Below, piece by piece: positions 23,084-31,381 of a DNA stretch of 33,997 nucleotides. The position numbers and the translations under genes were made by a program. The stretch comes from Streptomyces tailanensis (lineage in GTDB: Bacteria; Actinomycetota; Actinomycetes; Streptomycetales; Streptomycetaceae), in the NCBI RefSeq assembly GCF_008386495.1, contig NZ_VTHJ01000050.1, forward strand, positions 41,144 to 75,140. Direction: 5' to 3'. Numbering within the stretch: position 1 is the first letter of the stretch; every line of letters begins with the position of its first letter. A model generated the notes under the pieces. That model worked only from the letters and a program-made list of their open reading frames with translations, ran no database searches and was not told the origin of the DNA.

Positions 23084-24448
23084 GTGACTGCTGATCTGTC
23101 GACGATCGTCAAGGCGTACGACGTACGCGGGGTGGTCCCGGACCAGTGGGACGAGTCCCTGGCCGAACTCTTCGGGGCGGCCTTCGCCCAGGTGACCGGC
23201 GCGGACGCCATCGTGACCGGGCACGACATGCGGCCCTCCTCACCCGGCCTGTCACGTGCCTTCGCACGCGGCGCGGCGGCCCGCGGGGTGGACGTCACCG
23301 AGATCGGCCTGTGCTCGACGGACCAGCTGTACTACGCGTCGGGCGCGCTGAACCTGCCCGGCGCGATGTTCACGGCCTCCCACAACCCCGCCCAGTACAA
23401 CGGCATCAAGATGTGCCGCGCGGGTGCCGCCCCCGTCGGCCAGGACACGGGCCTCGCCGAGATCCGTCAACTGGTCGAGGGCTGGAGCGAGTCCGGCGCC
23501 CCTGAGCCGGCCGCGACGCCGGGAACGATCACCCAGCGGGACACGTTGGACGATTACGCGGCGCACCTCCGCGGCCTAATCGACTTGACCTCCATCCGCC
23601 CCCTGAAGGTCGTCGTCGACGCGGGCAACGGCATGGGCGGCCACACGGTCCCCACGGTCTTCGCCGGCCTGCCGCTGGACCTGGTCCCCATGTACTTCGA
23701 GCTGGACGGCACCTTCCCGAACCACGAGGCCAACCCCCTCGACCCGGCGAACATCGTCGACCTCCAGAAGCGCGTCCGCGAGGAGGGCGCCGACCTCGGC
23801 ATCGCCTTCGACGGCGACGCCGACCGCTGCTTCGTCGTCGACGAGCAGGGCAACCCGGTCTCCCCGTCCGCGATCACCGCCCTGGTCGCCTCCCGCGAGC
23901 TCGCCAAGCACGGCGGCAAGGGCACGATCATCCACAACCTGATCACCTCCTGGTCCGTCCCCGAGGTGGTGAAGGAGAACGGCGGCACGCCGGTACGCAC
24001 CCGCGTCGGCCACTCCTTCATCAAGGCCGAGATGGCCAGGACCGGCGCGATCTTCGGCGGCGAGCACTCCGCCCACTACTACTTCGCCGACTTCTGGAAC
24101 GCCGACACGGGCATGCTGGCCGCCCTCCACGTCCTGGCCGCCCTCGGCGGCCAGAACGGCCCCCTCTCCGGCCTCGTAGCCCAGTACGACCGCTACGCCG
24201 GCTCGGGCGAGATCAACTCCACAGTCGCCGACCAGGCAGGCCGCCTCACCGCGATCCGCTCCGCGTACGAGGGCCAGGAGGGCATCACCCTGGACGACCT
24301 CGACGGCCTCACGATCACAGCCGCCGACTGGTGGTGCAACGTCCGCCCCTCCAACACAGAACCCCTCCTCCGCCTGAACGCAGAGGCCCGCGACGAAGCG
24401 ATGATGACCAAGGTGCGGGACGAGGTACTGGCGATCATCAGAGGCTGA
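23084..24448 (+). CDS. manB: Phosphomannomutase/phosphoglucomutase ManB
   Basis: 454 residues. The start is GTG 23084 with a near-perfect AGGAGGG; the frame extends to 23060 but that start has no ribosome site. Alpha-D-phosphohexomutase signatures are present: the phosphoserine loop TASHNP (Ser99), the Mg loop DGDAD (Asp243, Asp245, Asp247), the sugar loop GGEHSAHY and the phosphate-binding loop RPSNTEP. It interconverts mannose-6-phosphate and mannose-1-phosphate, feeding GDP-mannose synthesis. The gene is called manB (SCO3028) in S. coelicolor, from memory. A strong hairpin follows the stop, so it may be transcribed alone. Confidence 0.95.
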   Translation: MTADLSTIVKAYDVRGVVPDQWDESLAELFGAAFAQVTGADAIVTGHDMRPSSPGLSRAFARGAAARGVDVTEIGLCSTDQLYYASGALNLPGAMFTASHNPAQYNGIKMCRAGAAPVGQDTGLAEIRQLVEGWSESGAPEPAATPGTITQRDTLDDYAAHLRGLIDLTSIRPLKVVVDAGNGMGGHTVPTVFAGLPLDLVPMYFELDGTFPNHEANPLDPANIVDLQKRVREEGADLGIAFDGDADRCFVVDEQGNPVSPSAITALVASRELAKHGGKGTIIHNLITSWSVPEVVKENGGTPVRTRVGHSFIKAEMARTGAIFGGEHSAHYYFADFWNADTGMLAALHVLAALGGQNGPLSGLVAQYDRYAGSGEINSTVADQAGRLTAIRSAYEGQEGITLDDLDGLTITAADWWCNVRPSNTEPLLRLNAEARDEAMMTKVRDEVLAIIRG

Positions 24449-24471
24449 GCCAGGCGTACGTAGCGGCTGAT

Positions 24472-24505
24472 CGCCCCTGAAGGGCCGAAGGCGCCTTCAG
24501 GGGCG
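24472..24505 (+). terminator. manB terminator hairpin
   Basis: Perfect 12-bp stem, CGCCCCTGAAGG (24472-24483) and CCTTCAGGGGCG (24494-24505), with a 10-nt loop. The 3' arm is the beginning of mosaic element B copy 2. Confidence 0.7.
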
Positions 24506-24533
24506 CGGGGAACTGCGCGATCAACCCCCACAA
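24497..24533 (+). repeat. Mosaic repeat element B, copy 2
   Basis: CAGGGGCGCGGGGAACTGCG followed by CGATCAACCCCC, almost identical to 9243-9276. It is followed 26 bp later by element C, as in copy 1. The 353-bp manB-Trm112 gap is made of terminator, B, C, a 10-bp tandem repeat and the promoter of the next gene. Confidence 0.8.
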
Positions 24534-24558
24534 ACCCGCACCCGCCATTCAAGCGACC

Positions 24559-24674
24559 CCCCGAGCTATGAGGCGTGGCGGGGTCGAAGGGGCGGCAGCC
24601 CCTGGATGGGGGTCCCCCGCTCGAGCGGAGCCGAGAGTGGGGGAGGGACGGGTAGGGGCGGCGGGGGCGAAACC
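24559..24674 (+). repeat. Mosaic repeat element C, copy 3
   Basis: Starts CCCCGAGCTATGAGGCG (more diverged than the other copies), then GGGTCGAAGGGGCGGCAGCC and the invariant 57-bp core. Unlike copies 1 and 2 it sits between two same-direction genes. Confidence 0.9.
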
Positions 24675-24677
24675 ATC

Positions 24678-24707
24678 CCACCCCCAACCACCCCCAACCA
24701 CCCCCAA
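24678..24707 (+). repeat. Three 10-bp tandem repeats
   Basis: Unit CCACCCCCAA, three perfect copies directly after element C copy 3. Confidence 0.85.
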
Positions 24708-24746
24708 AGGCCCAGCCCAACCCCGGCGCCAACCCCCACACGGCGG

Positions 24747-24752
24747 TACTCT
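24747..24752 (+). promoter_or_regulatory. Candidate -10 box for the Trm112/SIS/manA group
   Basis: TACTCT, predicting a start about 43 nt before ATG 24802. It lies just beyond the mosaic repeats, so the repeats would be outside the transcript. Confidence 0.35.
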
Positions 24753-24801
24753 GACCAGGCCGCACCGCACCGCACAACCCCGCCCCCGAAGGGACCCTGA
24801 C

Positions 24802-24972
24802 ATGCCGCTCGAAGCCGGCCTCCTGGAGATCCTCGCCTGCCCGGCGTGCCACGCCCCCCTCACCGAGGAGGACACCGAGCTGGCCTGCACGAGCCAGGAC
24901 TGCGGCCTCGCCTACCCCATCCGGGACGGCATCCCCGTACTCCTTGTCGACGAGGCCCGCCACCCGGCGTAA
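24802..24972 (+). CDS. Trm112-like small zinc-binding protein
   Basis: 56 residues from ATG 24802, with GAAGGGA nine bases upstream. Signature LLEILACPACHAPL ... LACTSQDCGLAYPIRDGIPVLL: zinc ligands Cys13, Cys16, Cys29 and Cys34, then the AYPIRDGIPVLL strand typical of bacterial Trm112/YcaR-type proteins. Eukaryotic and archaeal Trm112 activates methyltransferases; bacterial family members are poorly characterised. The four-residue gap between the last two cysteines is longer than the CxxC usually seen. It precedes the SIS-domain gene by 124 bp and manA on the same strand, so a link to mannose metabolism is only positional. Confidence 0.88.
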   Translation: MPLEAGLLEILACPACHAPLTEEDTELACTSQDCGLAYPIRDGIPVLLVDEARHPA

Positions 24973-25096
24973 CCACGCACAGCACAGACACAGGCCCGGG
25001 CACAGACACAGACCAGGCACGGGTACAGGTCGGGTACAGGTACGGACAGGAAAAACCCGGCGAAACGGGCCACCCGGCGATCGGAGGCTGCCGCCC
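24973..25096 (+). repeat. Gap with short imperfect repeats
   Basis: It contains two CACAGACACAG-like blocks and a direct 11-bp near-duplication (GGGTACAGGTC at 25021-25031, GGGTACAGGTA at 25032-25042). CGGAGG near 25082 is the ribosome site of the next gene. No coding potential is supported. Confidence 0.55.
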
Positions 25097-26224
25097 ATGC
25101 TCGACGACTCGCTGCTAGACACCCCCGACGCCCTGTCGGAGGCGGACCGCCGCGACCTGCTCCGCGGCGCCGCCGAGGCAGGCGCCCGGGTCCGCACAGC
25201 CATCCGCCTCGGCACCGAGGCCGGCATCCCCGACCTGAAACCCGACGGCCGCCCCCGCGCCCTGCTGATCGCGGGCCCCGGCATGGCCTCCGCGGGCGTC
25301 GCCGACCTGCTGGGCGCCCTCGCGGGCTCCAACTGCCCCCTCACCCGCATCCACCCCACCGGCGTGGCCCCCGCCGCAGGCGCCCTCCGCTGGGACCTCC
25401 CCGGCTGGGCCGGCCCGGTCGACCTCCTCCTGATCGCCACCGCCGACGGCACCGAACCCGGCCTCGCGATCCTCGTCGAGCAGGCCTACCGCCGCGGCTG
25501 CACGATCGTCGCCGTCGCCCCGGCCCACACCCCCGTGGCCGAGGCACTGGCAGGCGCCCACGGCCTCTTCGTACCGATGGCGACCGCCCCGTACGAGCAG
25601 GAAGTACCCCTCGGCGCCTCCGCCCCCGGCATCCTGTGGGCCCTGCTCACCCCGATGCTCGCCCTCCTGGACCGCACCGGCCTGGTCACCGCCCCCCTGG
25701 ACGCCCTACAGAAGATCGCCGACCGCCTCGACAACGTCGCCGAGCGCTGCGGCCCGGCCATCGCCACCTACAACAACCCCGCCAAGACGCTCGCCGCCGA
25801 ACTCGCCGACGCCCTCCCGGTGATCTGGACCGAGGGGCAGGCCGCGGGCCCGGTGGGCCGCCGCTTCGCCTCCGCGCTCGCCGAACTGGCCGGCCGCCCT
25901 GCCCTCGCCGCCCAGCTCCCCGAAGCCCTCGCCTCGCACACGGTGCTGCTGTCCGGCCCGCTCGCCGCGAGCGCCGACCCCGACGACTTCTTCCGGGACC
26001 GCGTGGAGGAGTCGCCCGCCCTGCACGCGCGCGTGGTGCTCCTCTGCGACAGCCCGTCCAACGGCCTGAGCGCGGTCCCCGCCGCCCGCGAACTCGCCCT
26101 CGGCCACGACACCGCGATCAGCGAGCTGGAACCCGAGGAGGGCAGCGACCTGGAGACCCTCGCGGAGATGATCGCCATCACGGATTTCGCCGCCGTTTAC
26201 CTGTCGCTCGCTTCCGGAGCCTGA
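25097..26224 (+). CDS. SIS-domain protein, bifunctional phosphoglucose/phosphomannose isomerase-like
   Basis: 375 residues from ATG 25097; the reading frame extends upstream but without family sequence. The N-terminal half is a SIS sugar-phosphate-binding fold (PRALLIAGPGMASAGVADLLGALAG; VDLLLIATADGTEPGLAILVEQAYRRGC; VAVAPAHTPVAEAL). The C-terminal half is like the bacterial PGI/PMI C-terminal domain (YNNPAKTLAAELADALPVIW; LEPEEGSDLETLAEMIAITDFAAVYLSL). Archaeal relatives isomerise glucose- and mannose-6-phosphate. SIS loops usually rich in Ser/Thr are Gly/Ala-rich here, so it may be a sugar-phosphate sensor instead. The position before manA is conserved (Rv3256c in M. tuberculosis, from memory). 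Its last codons lie in a 19-bp tandem duplication. Confidence 0.82.
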   Translation: MLDDSLLDTPDALSEADRRDLLRGAAEAGARVRTAIRLGTEAGIPDLKPDGRPRALLIAGPGMASAGVADLLGALAGSNCPLTRIHPTGVAPAAGALRWDLPGWAGPVDLLLIATADGTEPGLAILVEQAYRRGCTIVAVAPAHTPVAEALAGAHGLFVPMATAPYEQEVPLGASAPGILWALLTPMLALLDRTGLVTAPLDALQKIADRLDNVAERCGPAIATYNNPAKTLAAELADALPVIWTEGQAAGPVGRRFASALAELAGRPALAAQLPEALASHTVLLSGPLAASADPDDFFRDRVEESPALHARVVLLCDSPSNGLSAVPAARELALGHDTAISELEPEEGSDLETLAEMIAITDFAAVYLSLASGA

Positions 26225-26248
26225 TCTTTCTTCCGGAGCCTGATCTTT
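26211..26248 (+). repeat. 19-bp tandem duplication over the SIS-gene stop codon
   Basis: CTTCCGGAGCCTGATCTTT occurs at 26211-26229 and again at 26230-26248. The first copy includes the TGA stop at 26222-26224; the second lies just downstream, non-coding. Confidence 0.9.
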
Positions 26249-26347
26249 ACTGAGGCCCGATCCCGACCGGAGCCCCGACCCTCGAACGGAGCCCCAACCC
26301 CGACCGGGGGTCCCGCCCGGCTCCCCACCTACGGAGAAACGCACACC

Positions 26348-27499
26348 ATGGACCGCCTCGACAACACCATCCGCCCCTACGCCTGGGGTTCGACCACCGC
26401 CATCCCGTACCTCCTCGGCGTGGCACCCACCGGCGAGCCGCAGGCGGAGATGTGGATGGGCGCCCACCCCGGCGCCCCCTCGCGCACCGGACGCGGGCCC
26501 CTCACCGAGGTGATCGACGAGGCACCGGAACGTGAGCTGGGAGCTCAGACGGTCGCCAAGTTCGGCCCCCGCCTCCCCTTCCTCCTGAAGATCCTCGCTG
26601 CCGGCGCCCCCCTCTCCCTCCAGGTCCACCCCAACCTCGAACAGGCCAGGGAGGGCTACGAGGACGAGGAGCACCGCGGCGTCCCGATCGACGCGGGCCA
26701 CCGCAACTACAAGGACGCCAACCACAAGCCCGAACTCATCTGCGCCCTCACCGAGTTCGACGGCCTCTGCGGCTTCCGCGACCCACTGAAGTCAGCCGAC
26801 CTGCTCGCCGCCCTCGACGTCGACTCCCTCAAGCCGTACGTCGACCTCCTGCACGCCCACCCCGAAGAGGCCGCCCTGCGCGAGGTGTTGACGGCCGTCC
26901 TGAGCGCCGACCCGGAAGAAATGGCCCGCACGGTCACCGAGGCCGCGGCCGCCTGCGCCCGCCTGGGCGGCGACCACGCCCCGTACGCCGACCTCGCCCA
27001 CCACTACCCGGGGGACCCCGGCGTCATCGCCGCCATGCTGCTCAACCACGTCCGCCTCCAGCCCGGCGAGGCCCTGTACCTCGGCGCCGGCATCCCGCAC
27101 GCCTACCTCAACGGCCTCGGCGTCGAGATCATGGCCAACTCCGACAACGTCCTGCGCTGCGGCCTCACCCCCAAGCACGTCGACGTCCCCGAACTCCTGC
27201 GCATCGTCCGCTTCGAGGCGACCGACGCCGGCGTCCTGCGCCCCGAGGCCACCCCCGACGGCGAGGAGGTCTACGAGACACCCATCGACGAGTTCCGTCT
27301 CTCCCGCTACGTCCTCCCCGAGGCCACCGCCCCGCACGACCTCACCCGCGCCACCCCGCAGATCCTGCTCTGCACAGCCGGTTCCGTACAGGCCGGCGAA
27401 CACACGCTCGCCCCCGGCGAGTCCGTCTTCGTACCGGCGGGCGAAAAGGCCGAGGTGACCGGCCCGGGCACCGTGTTCCGCGCCACGGTCGTCGCCTGA
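26348..27499 (+). CDS. manA: Mannose-6-phosphate isomerase ManA (type I, cupin, zinc)
   Basis: 383 residues from ATG 26348. It converts fructose-6-phosphate to mannose-6-phosphate, the entry to GDP-mannose. Type I PMI motifs are present: YAWGS near the N-terminus; PFLLKILAAGAPLSLQVHPN with the first zinc ligands; NHKPELICALTEFDGLCGFR with the Glu ligand; ALYLGAGIPHAYLNGLGVEIMANSDNVLRCGLTPKHVD with the His ligand and active-site Arg. The C-terminal cupin ends at VFRATVVA. It lies 123 bp after the SIS-domain gene, a gap without a strong hairpin, so they may share a transcript. Together with ManB and the guanylyltransferase it completes the pathway. Confidence 0.95.
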   Translation: MDRLDNTIRPYAWGSTTAIPYLLGVAPTGEPQAEMWMGAHPGAPSRTGRGPLTEVIDEAPERELGAQTVAKFGPRLPFLLKILAAGAPLSLQVHPNLEQAREGYEDEEHRGVPIDAGHRNYKDANHKPELICALTEFDGLCGFRDPLKSADLLAALDVDSLKPYVDLLHAHPEEAALREVLTAVLSADPEEMARTVTEAAAACARLGGDHAPYADLAHHYPGDPGVIAAMLLNHVRLQPGEALYLGAGIPHAYLNGLGVEIMANSDNVLRCGLTPKHVDVPELLRIVRFEATDAGVLRPEATPDGEEVYETPIDEFRLSRYVLPEATAPHDLTRATPQILLCTAGSVQAGEHTLAPGESVFVPAGEKAEVTGPGTVFRATVVA

Positions 27500-27715
27500 A
27501 CACCGCCTGAACGCCGCTGAACCAGGGGCAAGTGCCGCCCGATCCACCACCGGTCGGCACCTCATCCACAGCCTGTCGCACCGACACCGGACCGGGCTGC
27601 AACAATGCCCCCTGCAAAAGGCGGGCAAAGCCCGGCCGGCGACGGACAGCCGCGTGGGCCGAAGCGCATGCCCACGCCCAGGACACATGCGTAGGCGAAG
27701 GGACACCCCGAACAC

Positions 27716-28693
27716 ATGAGCGCGTCAGGCGGCACCAAGGCGATCGTGGCGGCACTCGCCGCCAACCTCGCGATCGCGGTAGCGAAGTTCGTGGCGTTCC
27801 TCTTCAGCGGCTCGTCGTCGATGCTCGCCGAGTCCGTGCACTCGCTCGCCGACTCCGGCAACCAGGCCCTGCTGCTCCTCGGCGGCAAGAAGGCCCAGCG
27901 CGAGGCGACCCCGCAACACCCCTTCGGCTACGGCCGCGAGCGCTACATCTACGCCTTCCTCGTCTCCATCGTCCTCTTCTCGGTCGGCGGCATGTTCGCC
28001 CTCTACGAGGGCTACGAGAAGATCAAGCACCCGCACGAGATCGAGGCCTGGTACTGGCCGGTCGGCGTCCTCGTCTTCGCGATCATCGCCGAGACGTTCT
28101 CCTTCCGCACCGCCATCAAGGAGTCCAACGTCCTGCGCGGCAAGAAGTCCTGGACGGAGTTCGTCCGCCACGCCAAGGCCCCCGAGCTGCCCGTCGTTCT
28201 CCTCGAAGACCTCGGCGCCCTCGTCGGCCTGATCCTCGCCCTCGGCGGCGTCGGCCTGGCCCTCATCACCGGCGACGGCGTCTGGGACGGCATCGGCACC
28301 CTCTGCATCGGCGTCCTGCTCATCCTCATCGCGATCATCCTCGCCGCCGAGACCAAGTCCCTGCTCCTCGGCGAGGCCGCCGGCGCCGAAGACGTCGAGA
28401 AGATCGCCGAGGCCGTCGTCGACGGCGACACCGTCACCCGCGTCATCCACATGCGCACCCTCCACCTCGGCCCCGAGGAACTCCTCGTCGCCGCCAAGAT
28501 CGCCGTCCAGCACGACGACACAGCCACCGAGATCGCGAACGCCATCAACGCCGCCGAGGCCCGCATCCGCGAAGCCGTCCCCATCGCCCGCGTCATCTAC
28601 CTCGAACCCGACATCTACAGCGAGGCCGAAGCCGCCAAGGGCTCCGACCTCGACGCCACCCCCGGCGGCCCGACCCCCACCGCCGACCACTGA
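27716..28693 (+). CDS. Cation diffusion facilitator family transporter
   Basis: 325 residues from ATG 27716, with GAAGGGA about 12 bases upstream. The CDF membrane domain has six helices (from AIVAALAANLAIAVAKFVAF to IGVLLILIAIILAAETKSLLL). The first metal site is in helix 2 (SVHSLADSGNQ: His and Asp separated by three) and the second in helix 5 (LLEDLGALVGL, with one Asp and no His), a pattern of the SLC30A9/zinc-or-manganese-like branch. A cytoplasmic ferredoxin-like domain (about 230-305) and a short polar tail follow. It should export a divalent metal in exchange for protons; which metal cannot be read here. A hairpin follows its stop. Confidence 0.92.
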   Translation: MSASGGTKAIVAALAANLAIAVAKFVAFLFSGSSSMLAESVHSLADSGNQALLLLGGKKAQREATPQHPFGYGRERYIYAFLVSIVLFSVGGMFALYEGYEKIKHPHEIEAWYWPVGVLVFAIIAETFSFRTAIKESNVLRGKKSWTEFVRHAKAPELPVVLLEDLGALVGLILALGGVGLALITGDGVWDGIGTLCIGVLLILIAIILAAETKSLLLGEAAGAEDVEKIAEAVVDGDTVTRVIHMRTLHLGPEELLVAAKIAVQHDDTATEIANAINAAEARIREAVPIARVIYLEPDIYSEAEAAKGSDLDATPGGPTPTADH

Positions 28694-28740
28694 CCCCCGC
28701 CACCCCCACGCCGTACATCGGCCACCCCCACAAGGGACCC

Positions 28741-28770
28741 GGGCCCGCCGCGAACCACCGCGACGGGCCC
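28741..28770 (+). terminator. Terminator after the cation transporter
   Basis: Stem GGGCCCG (28741-28747) with CGGGCCC (28764-28770), extended inward by CGCG/CGCG across one mismatch, followed by TCTCCCTT. It isolates the transporter from ahcY. Confidence 0.65.
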
Positions 28771-28855
28771 TCTCCCTTGCCCCCGCATTCGACCCAACCG
28801 CCGCCTTCGGCTTGATCTGTACGGAGGCGGACTGGGGCGGCGAGGGCCGACCGGT

Positions 28856-29033
28856 GTAGCTTGGGACGGAGCCAGACGTCGCTGCTGATGGCGGTCGGGC
28901 GGTCCCAGAGAGACCGACCGAGGGAGAGAGGGCCTCCGACGGACTGCGCTGCGCACACGCGGGCATGCCTGTGTCCGCCGCCGCGCAGACCAGCCCTACC
29001 CACCCTCGACCCGACACCGAGGAGCAGCTCGTC
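28856..29033 (+). promoter_or_regulatory. ahcY promoter candidate and folded leader
   Basis: TAGCTT (28856-28861) could be the -10 box, giving a leader of about 165 nt. The leader contains a 7-bp stem CGGTCGG (28892-28898) / CCGACCG (28914-28920) with an inner CGGTC/GACCG alternative. A second larger fold pairs CTGCGC with GCGCAG around ACAC/GTGT. The ribosome site is GAGGAG before ATG 29034. I could not match it to the SAH, SAM-I or SAM-IV riboswitch consensus. Confidence 0.45.
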
Positions 29034-30491
<1,458 letters not shown>

Positions 30492-30640
30492 TCACCCACG
30501 ACGCCCAGGCACCCGTACACAGGTCGGCGCCGACCTGCGTACGCGAGCCCGCGGCACGGTCGTACAACGGTCGTACATGAGCCGGTGGCGCCGCACGCGC
30601 TGAACGCGTCGGTGCGCTGACGCACTCGCACAGCGGCTCC

Positions 30641-30679
30641 CGGGCAGGCCCCCGCACCCCCGTGCCGGGGGCCTGCCCG
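30641..30679 (+). terminator. ahcY terminator, very long stem
   Basis: About 17 bp pair: CGGGCAGGCCCCCGCAC on the left and GTGCCGGGGGCCTGCCCG on the right, with one bulged base and a CCCC loop. It is one of the strongest hairpins in the window, placed 150 bp after the ahcY stop. Confidence 0.8.
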
Positions 30680-30732
30680 TTCGGCCCACACCGCCCGTCG
30701 GCCGGATCAGCCCGTCAAGACCCAGGACGCCC

Positions 30733-31347
30733 ATGCCCCGCGGCCGGTATTCGCATCACGACACCCACGACCACACCCTCCTCGCCGAAGAACACTTCCA
30801 CTGCGCGCCCGGCCCCTCCGGCTGGCGCTATGTCTCCCAACTCACCACGCCCTCCGGCGACCCCGCCGGCTCCGTCGACCTCGCCCTCGACGACCTCGGC
30901 CGCCCCATCCGCCTCGAACTCCACGCCGCGAGCTGGCAGGTCCGCGGTGCCGCCCTCGACGGCGTCACCTGGGTCCGCACCGACCCCACCGGCACACATG
31001 CCACCGAAGGCAATGTCCGTGCCCACGCCTTCACCGGCACCTCCCCGGCGTTCCTCATCGCCACCGCCCGTCTCCTGCGCCTCACCCCCTCCGCGCCCGC
31101 CACCCGCGTACGCCTCGTCGCCTTCACCGACCCGGTCCTCGCCCCGCGCACCGTGGACCAGTCCTGGGCCCTGATCGCAAGACAAACACACGCCACTGAC
31201 AACGACCCCCTGACCGTGGACGAATACCAGGTCACAGCCCTGGACACGGGCGATCAGCACACCGTTCACATCTCCGGCGACGTCGTCCTAGCGGCACCCG
31301 GAATCGAGCTCGAACACCTGGAATCACCGCCGTCGACGTTCGACTGA
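30733..31347 (+). CDS. Conserved-looking protein of unknown function
   Basis: 204 residues from ATG 30733, with AGGACG nearby. I do not recognise the family. It has no signal peptide or membrane helix. The composition suggests an all-beta fold: a His-rich start (RYSHHDTHDHTLLAEEHFHC), alternating strands (GWRYVSQLTTPSGDPAGSVDLALDDLG; IRLELHAASWQVRGAALDGVTWVRTDP) and a C-terminal IELEHLESPPS. The third-position G/C bias is strong, so it is a real gene. It is convergent with the RDD gene, only 34 bp apart, and is separated from ahcY by a strong terminator. The His/Cys-rich N-terminus could bind a metal, which is speculation. Confidence 0.78.
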   Translation: MPRGRYSHHDTHDHTLLAEEHFHCAPGPSGWRYVSQLTTPSGDPAGSVDLALDDLGRPIRLELHAASWQVRGAALDGVTWVRTDPTGTHATEGNVRAHAFTGTSPAFLIATARLLRLTPSAPATRVRLVAFTDPVLAPRTVDQSWALIARQTHATDNDPLTVDEYQVTALDTGDQHTVHISGDVVLAAPGIELEHLESPPSTFD

Positions 31348-31381
31348 CACCGGCTCCCGCCCGACGGCGACGAAGGCGGAC

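Noticed and set aside
28856..29033. SAH or SAM riboswitch upstream of ahcY
   Set aside because: Expected from gene function, but I could not align the leader to the consensus cores I remember; kept only as a folded leader.
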